Assembly: GCF_017591425.1 (NCBI RefSeq) | Contig: NW_024466599.1 | Coordinates: 57,549,501-57,613,500, forward strand | Direction: 5' to 3' | From: Ochotona curzoniae | Taxonomy: Eukaryota > Chordata > Mammalia > Lagomorpha > Ochotonidae | Length of the DNA: 64,000 bases | In this document: positions 1-10,041 of the stretch, in pieces | Layout of the letters: the number at the start of each line of letters is the position of its first letter | Numbering within the stretch: the first letter of the stretch is position 1 | Translations under genes and position numbers: made by a program | Notes under the pieces: model-generated | The model's database searches: none | Seen by the model: the letters and a program-made list of their open reading frames with translations, nothing else | Told to the model about the DNA's origin: nothing

Positions 1-599
1 TGAAGATATTTCATTTGTTTGATGTAAGTATTTAATTCAACACTGACCTTCAGGCCAAATCATCACTCCAGAAACAATCAAGACCCTAATATAAGTGATC
101 TGGAAATTATTTTTTTGGGTGTCACTATCACTAACATTGTGAAGCTTGGGCCACAATCCATCAGTCTCCTATTTAATTGTATTTTTTGCCCTTGGACTGC
201 TCTTCTTTTTCAGTCTTATGGCTGCAAACAATACCAGCAAAGCCATTGTTCATGAAATACTTCAAGCCTTTGGGAAATCCCTACATTTAATCTTAGAAAA
301 ATCCTATAACCCTTATCTCACAGATAATCTCTAGAAATCTTGTCATCAAAGCAAACCATCAATTGCATGATAAATAATAGAACACAAGTTAACAAAAATC
401 CCAACATGTTACAATAGCTTAATTCCAGATCATTCTTTTGGAGCAAATGGTAGTATGATTTTGAGTCATTAAGACCATCTAGGGTTCAATTTCCACTTCT
501 ATAAATTGCAGGAGATGAAGCAGATAATATATTTCAGCTCTGTTTAATCTTTTTGGTAGTAATTCTTTAAAGCACTTTAAAAAAATGTGAACATTTTTA
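1..599. other. Unassigned AT-rich DNA
   Basis: I recognise no gene or repeat here. A 62-codon open frame (146-334, +) has a hydrophobic start but no start-site context, no splice sites I would trust and no family resemblance, so I treat it as chance. Confidence 0.5.
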
Positions 600-905
600 A
601 AAGGAATAATTTTATTTATTAGAAAGGCAGATTACAGAAAAGTCTCTCCATTATTTGGTTCACTCCCCCTAGTGGCAGTAAAGGTGAGGACATAACCAGG
701 CTGAAGTCAGGAGCCAGGAATATCATCAAAGTCTTACATGTGCATGCAAGTGCCCAAGCACGTGGGCCATGTTCTCCCACTTTCCCAGGTGCATTGACAG
801 GGAGCTGGATTAGAGATGGAACAGCCTAGTATTGAACAAGGTTTCATATGGGTTGCCACTCTTGCAAGTGGTGGCTTAACCTGTTAGGCTGCAAGGCTGG
901 TCCCA
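600..905 (-). repeat. Old C-SINE, antisense
   Basis: The plus strand reads as a reversed lagomorph SINE: an A/T tail complement (attttatttattagaaaggcag), then 'agtcaggagccagga', 'tttcccaggtgcattgacag' and 'ggagctggat', ending near 'gctgcaaggctggtccc'. It is heavily diverged from the young copies in the window, so it is an old insertion. No target duplication is left that I can see. Confidence 0.75.
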
Positions 906-1249
906 ATAGTGAACATTTTAACAAGAGGTAAATAAATACTCTGAAACCATGAAGCAAGTGTTTGTCACAGTGGTTAGCAGACCATGTTTAATGCCTGCTG
1001 GATGCAGTTTGTGAAAAAATGAACAAAAACCAAAAAGCACAGTGTTAATTTATAAAGAACAGGATAGACTCTCCCTGGAATCTTGAGTTCATAGATTGTT
1101 GGTGCTGGAGACCAAAGTCAGACTCAAATGGACTTCCATCGGACCAACCCACTTTTATAATCTTTTATATCTTTATATTGTCTCAGTTTCATTTCTTATT
1201 TTTTCAATTGCATGTTGTCTTCATCCCCAACACAGTTCATGCCTCACAG

Positions 1250-1500
1250 CTTATGGTAATGCCAAAATCTAGTTGTCAGAATTCCTAAGTTCAAGTCCTG
1301 GCTCTGCTGCACATTAAAGTTACATGTTGATGCACACTGTGGAAGGCAACAGTTGATGGTCATGTAATTGGATCTCTGATGTTCCTATGGAGACCTGGAT
1401 TGGGTTCCACTTCCTGGGTAGGGCATGGTTGTTTTTGACATCTAGGGAATTAACCAGTAGATAGGAGAGTTCTCTATCTCCTCTTGTCTCAAGGAAAAAA
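1250..1500 (+). repeat. Old C-SINE, sense
   Basis: The B-box half ('agttcaagtcctggctctgctgcac') is followed by 'gttgatgcacactgtggaaggcaacag', 'ggagacctggattgggttcc' and an A-rich tail at 1493-1507. The arrangement matches older C-SINE subfamilies that carry 'ctgatgcac' where the young ones carry 'ctgtggcc'. The 5' head is eroded. Confidence 0.65.
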
Positions 1501-1559
1501 AAAAAACAATTATTTTGTTATGATATGATGCATGTATATATATATATAATGCTTCATTT

Positions 1560-2337
1560 TTAACAATTTTAAATGTACATTTTGCTGGCACTCTATTCAC
1601 AATGTGGTACAATCACTGTTGGTATCTTTAACTTTGAAACCATTAAATAGCAATTCCATATTTCATCTTCCCATTAGCACCTGGAAACATCCATATTTAT
1701 TCTCTCTCTATGGTTTGCCTATCCTGGATATTTCACATAACAAGGATCAAGCAATATTTATTTTTCATATGTTTTTGCCATTTCACCTAGCAAAATGTCA
1801 GCAGGGTTCATCATTGTTATAACATATGTATCAGAATTTCCATATTCAGTCTAAGAATAATAGCCCATCACATGCATACACTATTTTTTCTCTATTGAGC
1901 TGCTGATGGATACTTGATCTGTTTCTATCTTTTACCATTGCAGATGACACTGTTGTGAACATTGACATGTAAGTATCTGAATACATCATTTCAATTCTTT
2001 TAGGGTATATGCCTAGATGTGAAAAGAACCATGAAACTATATTCCACAGCTGCTTCACTTTTCACCTTGGAACCAGCAAGGTAAGCCTTTCATTTTTATC
2101 ACACCTTTATTATGCTAGCATCTTTCGTGATTACAAAAATAACTATACTCATCCTAGCTGTTTTTAAAGAATATCTTACTTGGGTTTTCCCTGCATTTCT
2201 CAAGTGATTAGCATATTGAGTGTTCTTTTCTTTTTGTTCATTTGTATATATTTTTTGAAAGATACATGTACCTACATAGTTTACCTATCTTTTAAAATTA
2301 TTTGTTTTCATTATTGAAATGTTAAGATGAAAAAATA
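1560..2337 (-). mobile_element. Old L1, antisense: 3' UTR and end of ORF2
   Basis: Read on the plus strand this follows the reverse complement of ancient mammalian L1 3' sequence: 'tatggtttgcctatcctggatatttcacataa', 'cattgcagatgacactgttgtgaacattgacatg', 'agggtatatgcctagatgtg', and then the C-terminal ORF2 region ('gcatttctcaagtgattagcatattgagtg', 'tcatttgtatat'). It continues, after later insertions, into 2700-2771, 3125-3298, 3654-5126 and 5477-5880, so the whole is probably one old element. It is far too mutated to code. Confidence 0.65.
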
Positions 2338-2700
2338 TGAATTGTGCTCATCTGTCTCTTGCCTCCCATTCTTGCCAGCTAAACGCATATGTTGAAGCCA
2401 GCACTTCAGTGTGATTACGGCCCTTAAAGAGATGATAAGGTGAAATAAGGTGATAAGGTAACACTATACTTCAAAGTGAATAAATTCATTATAAGAAATG
2501 GAAGAAATTATGGTGAAATATGTATGCACATGCACAAAGACCATATGAAGACAGAATGTGGCCAACTGCAAGCCAAAAGGACTTGCTTCACATTAAACAA
2601 AAAACTCTTTGAGAGCTTGATTTTTAATTTCCAGACACCGAGTGATGTGAAAATAAGCATTTGTTTGGATACAACATAGCAAATTGCTATGGTAGTTCTG
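2338..2700 (+). mobile_element. MaLR-type LTR (MLT1-like), sense
   Basis: The pattern matches MLT1-class solo LTRs of the ERVL-MaLR group: 'gaattgtgctcatctgtctcttgcctccc', 'catatgttgaagccagcacttcagtgtga', 'gcccttaaagagatgataaggtgaaataagg', 'aagaccatatgaagacagaatgtggccaactgcaagccaaaagg' and 'atttccagacaccg', with 'gtgaaaataagc' where the family has its AATAAA. It lies inside the older antisense L1. The exact subfamily is not claimed. Confidence 0.6.
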
Positions 2701-2771
2701 ATGATTTCTAATAATTCTCTATTCTAGCAATTATTTTATTGATAATTTGGTTGCATGAAAGCTGTTAATTC
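2700..2771 (-). mobile_element. Old L1 fragment, antisense (continuation)
   Basis: Short stretch between the MaLR LTR and the next SINE, resembling the antisense L1 segment 'ttctctattctagcaattattttattgataat' that joins the 1.56-2.34 kb and 3.65 kb pieces. The assignment rests mainly on position and order. Confidence 0.4.
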
Positions 2772-3124
2772 TAATGCGATCTATTTTTTTTTTTAAGATT
2801 TATTTTATTTTTATTGGAAAGGAGGATATACAGAGAGGAGAGACAGAGAGGAAGATCTTCCGTCCAATGATTCACTCCCCAAATGAGCACAATGGCCAAT
2901 GCTATGCTGATCCGAAGCCAGGAGCCTCTTCCAGGTCTCTCACGCGGGTGCAGGATCCCAAAGCTTTGGGCCATCCTCGACTGCTTTCCCGGGCCACAGG
3001 CAGGGAGCTGGAAGAGAAGCAGGGCTGCCGGGATAGAACCAGCGCCCATATGGGATCCCAGGCGTGCAAGGCGAGGACCTTAACCACTGTGCCACCGCGC
3101 CAGGCCCTAATGTGATCTATTTTT
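2772..3124 (-). repeat. Young C-SINE, antisense, with target duplication
   Basis: Full-length SINE at 2789-3107, read in reverse: T tract, 'aagatttattttatttttattgg', the diagnostic 'ggcgc' and 'ggccc' head at 3095-3107, and the reversed B box 'gggatagaacc'. It is flanked by a 17-bp direct repeat (taatgcgatctattttt at 2772-2788; taatgtgatctattttt at 3108-3124) with one C/T mismatch, as expected for L1-driven target-primed insertion. Several overlapping open frames here are only SINE sequence. Confidence 0.92.
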
Positions 3125-3298
3125 AATTCTGCTATTCAACTTTGGGATCATATTTAAAATATAAGTATGACTCAAAAGTGTCACTGAAAGCATAATTTAA
3201 AGATAAGCTTATGTTGGTTCAAAACCATACAGAATTCCATGCAATTGTTTTCCTAAAAATATTTGTTTTGAACTTTGTAAAGACCTTTTATACACTGC
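3125..3298 (-). mobile_element. Old L1 fragment, antisense (continuation)
   Basis: Sequence between two SINE insertions that restores the antisense L1 when the SINEs are removed. Similarity is weak on its own ('ttttaattctgctattcaac'), so this call depends on context. Confidence 0.4.
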
Positions 3299-3653
3299 AA
3301 AATCCATTGTCCTGGGGCTCGGCGCCATGGCACAGTGGTTAAGTCCTTGCCTGGCACGCCCGGGATCCCATATGGGCGCCGGTTCTATCCCCGCAGCCCT
3401 GCTTCCCTTCCAGCTCCTTGCCTGTGGCCCGGGAAAGCAGCCAGGACAGCCCAAAGCTTTGGGACCCTGCACCCGCGTGGGAGACCTGGAAGAGGCTCCT
3501 GGCTTTGGATCCACATAGCATTGGCCATTGCACTCACTTGGGGAGTGAATCATCGGATGGAAGATCTTCCTCTCTGTCTCTCCTCTCTGTATACCCGCCT
3601 TTCCAATAAAAAAAATAATTAAAATAAATCTTTAAAAAAAATCCATTGTCCTG
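3299..3653 (+). repeat. Young C-SINE, sense, perfect 16-bp target duplication
   Basis: SINE at 3315-3637. The A box (tggcacagtggttaag) is at about 3328 and a B-box-like ggttctatcc at about 3380; 'ggatcccatatgggcgccgg' follows, with an AATAAA-rich tail ending in a run of A. It is flanked by identical 16-bp repeats, aaaatccattgtcctg, at 3299-3314 and 3638-3653. The perfect duplication and low divergence point to recent insertion. Confidence 0.95.
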
Positions 3654-5126
3654 AATGTTTATTCTTATGTTTTCTCCTCCTGAGAGTTTTAGGACTATAG
3701 CTCTTAGGTCATTAATTGATTTTTGCATTGATACTTGTATATGGTATGTAGTTCAACTTTATTCTTTTTATAGAAATTGAATTATACTTGAATACTTGTT
3801 GCTAAGATCATTATTTCTTCTATTAACATTTCTTAGCAACCTTGTCAATATCAATTGGTTACAGTCACATGAGTTTATTTTTCTACTATTAATTATATTA
3901 TGCTTATTCACATATTCAGAAATTTGTCACTACCACACCATTTTGGTTATGATAGTTTTGTAGTAAGTAGTGAAATTTGGAGGTACGAGTCTGATTCTTT
4001 TTCATTTTTGTAAACTGTTTTGTTTTTTGGGGAGGATCTCTTCTAATTCCATATAAATTTGAGGATTGGCATTTGATCTGAAATTTTCATAGCAATTGTA
4101 TTAAACCTGTAACTTAATTAGGTAGCATTGACCTTTCAACAGCAGTAGGCTTTCTAATACATGGGCACAAATTCTTTTAATTTATCTAGGTATTTTTTTT
4201 AACTTTTTGGTAATATTCATAATTCAATCTTCATATATTTCAATTTCTGACTAAATGAACTCATCTGTATTTTATATTTTTAGGTTCTACCATAAGTATA
4301 TCTCTTTTTGATTTGTTTTTAAGATTTTCAGTGTATGTAAAAATAATTGATTTTAGTTATTGATCGTGTAACCTTCATTTTGCTAAATTTGTTTAATTGT
4401 TCTAGTAATTTTCTTGTGAATTCTTAAGTTATTATACTCAATAAAACATTATTCACGACTAGGGCAACTTCAATTATTTTCTTTCAATTCGAATGCCATT
4501 TACAACCTTTACTGCTTAATTGGTTTCAGTAGAACTTCCAGAATAGTACTGTTGAAACCAGATATCACTGTGTTAAGGCAATAAGGGGGAATGTTTTCAT
4601 TCTCACCCAACATTGGGCACTATGTGTCATGTTCACTATCATGTTTTCATGAATACCTTTTTTATCTAGATTGTGTTCTTATGAAAAAGGTGTTGTATTT
4701 TCTCAATGTTTTTCATTTCATTTTCTTTACTAATCAAAATGGTTACTCTGATTTATTGTATTATGTACAACTTCTCTTGTGTTACTCAGATTAATGGCAT
4801 TTAAACGGCACATAATCCTTTTAGTATGTCGCTCAAGTAACTTGGTATTATTTTCATGAGGATTGTTGAATCTTATCTATAGGGTATAATAATGTATAAT
4901 TTCATCTGGTGTGATATCACTATTTTACTTTCTTATCAGAGTAACCCTGGACTCATAAATTAGAAAGTAGCTCCTCTTCAATGTTTTGGGATATTATTCT
5001 TTAAAAGTAGTATAATTCACCGAACTGATTATATACTCTTATAATTTTCTTTTCTGTAATTTGTTTGCCACATTATCATTTTTACTTATTCTAAGTCTGT
5101 TGACATTTTCTATTTCCTTTTGAGTC
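3654..5126 (-). mobile_element. Old L1 ORF2, antisense (RT region)
   Basis: On the plus strand this tracks the reverse complement of ancient L1 ORF2: 'tatgttttctcctcctgagagttttaggac', 'cattaattgatttttgcattgatacttgtatatggta', 'gatagttttgtagtaagtagtgaaatttggaggt', 'ccatataaatttgaggattggcatttg', 'aaattctttt', 'gtagaacttccagaatagtactgttgaa'. It is riddled with indels and stops. No coding potential remains. Confidence 0.65.
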
Positions 5127-5476
5127 AGTTTTAATTTTCTTTTAAAGATTTATTTTTATTATTTTTTTTATTGGAAAGGCGGATATACAGAGAGGAGAGA
5201 CAGAGAGGAAGATCTTCCATCCATCCGATGATTCACTCCCCAAGTGAGTGCAATGGCCAATGCTATGTGGATCCAAAGCCAGGAGCCTCTTCCGGGTCTC
5301 CCACGCGGGTGCAGGATCCCAAAGCTTTGGGCCTTCCTCGACTGCTTTCCCGGGCCACAGGCAGGGAGCTGGAAGGGAAGTGGGGCTGCGGGGATAGAAC
5401 CGGCGCCCATATGGGATCCCGGGCGTGCAAGGTGAGGACTTAACCACTTGTGCCACAGCGCCGGGCCCAGTTTTAA
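5127..5476 (-). repeat. Young C-SINE, antisense
   Basis: Full-length reversed SINE at about 5140-5468: T-rich tail complement, 'attggaaaggcggatatacagagagg', 'atccaaagccaggagcctcttcc', reversed B box 'gggatagaaccggcgcc', and the head 'gcgccgggccc'. The direct repeat agttttaa flanks it (5127-5134 and 5469-5476), probably the core of a longer, decayed target duplication. It interrupts the antisense L1. Confidence 0.9.
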
Positions 5477-5880
5477 ACTTTTTGTGTGTGTTTCTAAGCA
5501 TTAGTGCACAATTCTACAAAATCTAATGTGTCAGCAAGTATCCATATTACTATTAAATAATTCTTCTGTTTCTGTAAGGTCAATATTGATAGCTTCACTT
5601 TTATTTCTCATTGGAATTATTTGCATTTTCTGTCTTAAACCACTTTTTCAATCTTGTCTAAAAGTTGTTTCCAGTTTGGTTGATGTTTTAAGAAATTAAT
5701 TTCAAGTCCATTATTCTCTTCTAAATTCAGTTTGTCTCTAGATCAATCTTTATAATCTTTTTTTACTGGATATTAATTACATGCATTCTTAATTTTATAT
5801 TCAGGTGTAAAGTTAAACTCTAGGTGATATCTTATTTTAAGCCATAAGTGTCTCTCTGAGCAATTCTCTACTATACTACT
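5477..5880 (-). mobile_element. Old L1 ORF2, antisense (fingers/linker region)
   Basis: This continues the antisense L1 past the SINE: 'aataattcttctgtttctgtaaggtcaatattgatag', 'tttatttctcattggaattatttgcattttc', 'ggtgtaaagttaaactctaggtgatat' follow the reverse complement of L1 ORF2 between the endonuclease and reverse transcriptase. The right boundary is approximate. Confidence 0.6.
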
Positions 5881-6429
5881 ATGACCCAGACACTTTGATA
5901 TATGATGTTTTCATCTTCATTTATGTTCAAATGTTTTTAAATGAATCCCTATATTATCCAGTTTGAAAGACAATAGTTTGTATTGTCATCAAATCTATTA
6001 TAGACCTAAAAGAAATTTTTGATTTATTCAGCTTATATAAATTTACTTATTATGCCATGGGGTGGTTAGTAAAAGCTACATACAGAACTGGATGCGAGCA
6101 CAGCTAATGCATATCATAATATAATATGCATATCATAATATAAACACGTCTTTTCCAATTTAGCAAATTGTTGAATAAATTTTACTTAATGAAAATTATT
6201 TTTTGTACAAAACCAGGAGACAAATCAGCAAGCAGTATAGTTACAAATAGCCACAAATGAAAACATATTTAGAAATACGTAACAATCACATAAGAAACTG
6301 TGACAAAAACATTAAAATATACTAGATATGGAAGATGATAAGAATAAAGGAAATATTTTAAATATTATATTGTGATTTATCGAGTTTGTCAGTAATAAAA
6401 AGCCTTTTTATACCTTTAAAGTATTTTTA
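5881..6429. other. Unassigned AT-rich DNA with a small duplication
   Basis: I recognise no gene or named repeat. A 17-bp unit (atgcatatcataatata) occurs twice, at 6107-6123 and 6126-6142, separated by two bases. Confidence 0.5.
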
Positions 6430-6745
6430 TATAACTTTTTTCATTTATTTGATCTTGTTTGATGACACAGTTTCATAGGCTCTGGGATTCCCCTATCCCC
6501 TCCCTCTATGTTGGATTCCTCCACATTGTGGCAGTAGTACAGCTCAAATCCAGTCATGGTTCCTTCATTGCAAGCACATACCATGTATAGAGTCCAGCAT
6601 TTTATTGTCCAAATAAATTCAACAGTTTCCTTGGGAGACCATCCCTGATCTGAAAGTAGAGCTGGCAGAATATCATCCCGTCCAATGAAAAGCCACAATA
6701 TAACATAACAACAATTTACAACATTATGGAGTTAATTGGCATGGT
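6430..6745 (-). mobile_element. 5'-truncated L1, antisense: 3' UTR only
   Basis: Read on the minus strand, this aligns with the 3' UTR of the complete L1 in the same window (about 40,800-41,110): 'tgccaattaactccataatgttgta', 'atttggacaataaaatgctgga', 'gcttgcaatgaagg', 'gtggaggaatcca', a shortened purine tract, then 'cctatgaaactgtgtcatc' and an A-rich end. It is a typical dead-on-arrival L1 copy. The 85-codon minus frame at 6441-6698 is 3'-UTR sequence. Confidence 0.8.
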
Positions 6746-6766
6746 ATTGAGTGACCAAAATGTTAA

Positions 6767-7120
6767 AAAATGCAAGTTCCTTTTTTTAACATTTTTTTTT
6801 ATGGAAAGTCAGACATACAAAGAGGAGGAGAGACAGAGAGGAAAATCTTTCCTCTGATGATTCACTCCCCAAGTGGCTGCAACAGCTGGAGCTGAGCCAA
6901 TCAGAAGCCAGGAGCCAGGAGCTTCTTCCGGGTCTCCCACAAGGGTGAAGGATCCCAAGGCTTTGGACTGTCCTCGACTGCTTTCCCAGGCCACAGGCAG
7001 GGAGCTGGATGGGAAGTGGGGCTGCTAGGATTAGGACCAGCTCCCATATGGGATCCCAGGCGTGGAAGGTGAGGATTTTAATCAATATGCTATTGCGCTG
7101 GGCCCAGAAAATGCAAGTTC
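6767..7120 (-). repeat. C-SINE, antisense, with target duplication
   Basis: Reversed SINE at 6780-7107, intermediate in age: 'atggaaagtcagacatacaaagaggagg', 'gaagccaggagccaggagcttcttcc', 'ggccacaggcagggagctggat', ending 'gcgctgggcccag'. It is flanked by the 13-bp repeat aaaatgcaagttc at 6767-6779 and 7108-7120. The 'ccaggagccaggagcttctt' version marks an older subfamily than the copies at 2.8, 3.3 and 5.1 kb. Confidence 0.9.
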
Positions 7121-7689
7121 TTAACCACATCCTGTGACTAATTCATTGACATTTCAACACAACCAAGTGCTATATGCCTTAAAATGTTTATACGGTACTA
7201 TTCAGCTGTCTTGTGTCTATTTTCATTTTTATATTTAGCAGCTTATAGTATTGAAGCATAATTTTTGCTGAACTTGGCAAATTTTTGGATAGTTCAATCT
7301 GGGTTATAACTCTAACTAGGCACATGTTAACAATTGAAGTGCAAAACAGTTTTAGAAATCTTCAGTACCTTAGTGAGGAGTAACTAAAGAAAAAGCCTTT
7401 TTCTCTAATGTATAATTTTATGAAAAGATGTCCACATATTTCAATAAAATGTAGAAGAGATTCTGGTATGAAAATATATTATTCATATATAAAAAATTTT
7501 AAAGGCAATAAATAATGTTGGGAGCAACATTTAAAATAAAATTCATATATCATGGACATTTATAAAATGCTGTGTAAAAAAGTGTAACATTGAATATGAT
7601 CTAAACAAAACATATCTCTGTATACAGCTTAATGAGACAAAAACCCACATGAGATATTATAGACTAAATGAGGAGGGCCTTATATTTTA
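7121..7689. other. Unassigned AT-rich DNA
   Basis: I see no gene or confident repeat. The sequence is about three quarters A+T, with no long open frame. Confidence 0.5.
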
Positions 7690-7984
7690 AACATTAATTT
7701 ACTGAGATAAACTGTAACATAGAAGAAAATGCACCCATTTGATGAATTTTGGCTAAAGTCGTATACAGCAGCATAAGTATCAAGATGGTTAGGGTGATGC
7801 TGAGTATTTCTCCGTATTCAAATATACCTCCTTATTACACTCCTTCGCTCAACACCAATCCACCTACCATTATGAGAATTCTTGAAGTGCATTCTCCACG
7901 AAATGTTAGACTATCTTTGATCAACATTTTACAATTATGCTGGACTTTCTGCCATTGTTCACACCTGAAGTGCAGATGATATAC
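7690..7984 (-). mobile_element. Old L1 3' UTR, antisense
   Basis: Plus-strand text such as 'tttactgagataaactgtaacatagaagaaaatgcacccatttgatgaattttggc' follows the reverse complement of ancient L1ME-type 3' UTRs. The right part ('ttacaattatgctggactttctgcc') is weaker. A 76-codon plus frame in it (7749-7979) has no independent support. Confidence 0.5.
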
Positions 7985-8117
7985 TTAAATAGTAGAATGA
8001 TGGACATTTGAAAGACTATATTACTGCAGTTATAGAGAAATCTATGGGGAGTAAGGATTTGAAGAAAGGGAAAGGGAAATTGATGAGCTTATGGAACTGT
8101 ATCATAAAATAATAAAA
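7985..8117 (+). mobile_element. Short sense L1 3' end
   Basis: This ends like other L1 3' termini in the window: a purine-rich run (gaagaaagggaaagggaaa), then 'gagcttatggaactgtatcataaaat' and an AATA/AAAT tail. The complete L1 ends 'cgcctatggagctgtactacataatac'. It lies between two antisense L1 pieces, as if a truncated insertion split an older element. Confidence 0.5.
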
Positions 8118-8560
8118 TAAATAAATTTTTCAAAATGTACCATTAGGAAACAGCATTTGTTCTTTAATGTATTGTTTCTTACTCATAAAAGTGTTATTGA
8201 GATTTGTTCATATGCTTGCCACAGTATCATTTATTATTATTTCTTAGTTCTATCTTCTATGGTCATACGAAAATTTGTTTATCCATCCACTGATACTTCA
8301 TTTTGAATTTTTATGGTGATTTTATATGAAAATGCTATGAGCATTAATGTGCAAATCTCTAAGAGCATATTGCCTTTTTATTTATGTTACCTAAACCCAT
8401 AAGAATGGAACTGCTGGATCATATAAGTGATTTTAATTTTACAGTAGAGTGCAGAAATATTACCTAAAATGATTCTATTTTTCCAAACACCATTTTAAAT
8501 TGTCAGTCTTTCAAATTATCTATGCTATTGGGAACATTCCAGTAACTCATTTGTGGATTA
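8118..8560 (-). mobile_element. Old L1 3' UTR/ORF2 end, antisense
   Basis: Phrases such as 'gtttatccatccactgatacttcattttgaatttttatggtga', 'aatgctatgagcattaatgtgcaaatctc' and 'aagaatggaactgctggatcatataagtg' match the reverse complement of old L1 3' sequence. It continues the piece at 7690-7984. Confidence 0.6.
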
Positions 8561-9009
8561 ATTTCTGTTTCCAGAATAAACTACACTTGATCAAGCTGTG
8601 TTATCATTGTTGTATTGCTGGATTTTATTTTCTAACATTTGTTAAATTGTTTGAAATGTGAGTTCATCAGCAGTTCTGTTCTTAGTTTTTTTTTCTTGTT
8701 TGTTTGCTTGAATTTCTCTTTTAAAAAATACTCAAATATTATATATATACCAAGAAATGCAAATAAGTATACAGAAAATGAGCTTTTTCTTATATACACT
8801 TATAAGCAAGTAAAAATTTAAGAACAAAATATTAACATCTAAACAGTCTGCGCTGTCATCTCTTATCTGATTCCTTTTTAGTTAGTATGAGAAAGAATAT
8901 TATAAACTATGTGCTATGATTTAGTGAAGCAAGAAATAAAACTATAGGTCAAGTTATATATCACACACTAATTTTATTATCTATATATTTTAATTATATA
9001 AATAAGAGA
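8561..9009. other. Unassigned AT-rich DNA
   Basis: I can identify no gene and no repeat with confidence. A 60-codon plus frame at 8639-8821 looks like chance. Confidence 0.45.
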
Positions 9010-9703
9010 AAACTTTTGTTTGATATGGCTTTTCCACTTAACATGACATTTTCCAGTTGCATCTATTTTGTTACAAATGTCAGGATTTTATTCTTTTTAG
9101 GGCAGAGTAGCATTTTATCATATATCAGGGAAAAATACATGATTTTTTTTATTTGGAACTGACATTTCATTAAGCCCAACGATTTCCAATTGCATCCATT
9201 TTGTTGCAAAAGACAGGATTTCCTCATTCTCACAGTTGAGTGAAATTCCACAGTGTATATATAACACTTTTTCTTTATTCAATCATTTGTTGATGGACAA
9301 CTGAGTTAATTCCATACTTCAGTTATTGTGAATTGAGTTTTAATAAGCATAGATGTATAGATAACTGTTTCAAATGCCTATTTTCTGTTTTGGGGAGAAT
9401 AATTCGCATGCTAGATCTCTTTTCAGATTATTGAGGACTTTTCCATATTGTCTTCCACAATGTTTGTTCTAGTTTCCATTCCAAACAACAAAGGATTGAT
9501 GTACAGTTTTCTCTATATACATACCTGCATTGTGTTATTATTATTACTATTATCACTATTATTTTTGTAGAATAGCCATTGTAACTGAAGTGAGGAGAAA
9601 CCTGTGTTTTTTGTGTGTATTTCCCTGGTGATGAATAGTCCTCAGCATTTCTTCATGTGTTAACTGGCCATTTGAATTTCATTCCTTGAAATTTGCATGC
9701 TCA
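9010..9703 (-). mobile_element. Old L1 ORF2 3' end, antisense, with an internal partial duplication
   Basis: The sequence follows antisense L1: 'tgttgcaaaagacaggatttcctcattctcacag', 'tgttgatggacaactgagttaattcca', 'aatagccattgtaactgaagtgaggagaaa', 'atttccctggtgatgaatag'. The segment around 9052-9140 ('ccagttgcatctattttgttacaaatgtcagg') is repeated in diverged form around 9186-9270 ('ccaattgcatccattttgttgcaaaagacagg'). This suggests a tandem duplication within the element or two overlapping insertions. Confidence 0.65.
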
Positions 9704-10041
9704 GGCCCAGCGTGATGCATCAGTGGCTAAATCCTTGCCTTGCAAGCACCTAGATCACATATAAGCACTGGCTCATGTCCTGGCTGCACCACTTCCCTTC
9801 CAGCTCCCTGTTTGTGGCCTGGGAAAGTAGTATAGGGTGGCCCAAAGACTTGGGATCCTGCACCTGTGTGAGACCCAGAAGAAGCTCTTGGCTGCTGGCT
9901 TCAAATTGTCTCAGCTTTGGATATTGCAGCCAGCTAGAGTGTGAAACAGCACATGGAGGATCTTTCTCTCTGTCTCTGATTTTCTCCATAAATTTGACTG
10001 TCCAAAATAAATAAATACATACATCTTAAAAAAAGAAAAAA
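9704..10041 (+). repeat. C-SINE, sense, inserted in old L1
   Basis: It starts 'ggcccagcgtgatgcatcagtggctaaatcc', then 'cacttcccttccagctccctgtttgtggcctgggaaag', 'gatcctgcacctgtgtgagaccca' and an 'aaataaataaatacatacatcttaaaaaaag' tail. It is diverged. The antisense L1 resumes straight after it. Confidence 0.88.

Noticed and set aside
146..334. 62-codon frame with a hydrophobic N-terminus as a small membrane protein
   Set aside because: No conservation evidence, no family match, and frames of this size are expected by chance.
2774..3115. Arg/Gly/Pro-rich frames in SINEs (also at 3.2-3.6, 5.1-5.5, 11.0-11.5 and 31.5-32.6 kb)
   Set aside because: The same frames recur in every young C-SINE copy and come from the repeat, not from a gene.
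3315..3400. tRNA gene at the head of SINEs
   Set aside because: A and B boxes are present, but the sequence does not fold as a complete cloverleaf with a proper acceptor stem. It is the tRNA-derived SINE head.
6107..6142. CRISPR-like short repeats
   Set aside because: Only two units with a 2-bp gap in a mammalian genome; no spacers or cas genes.
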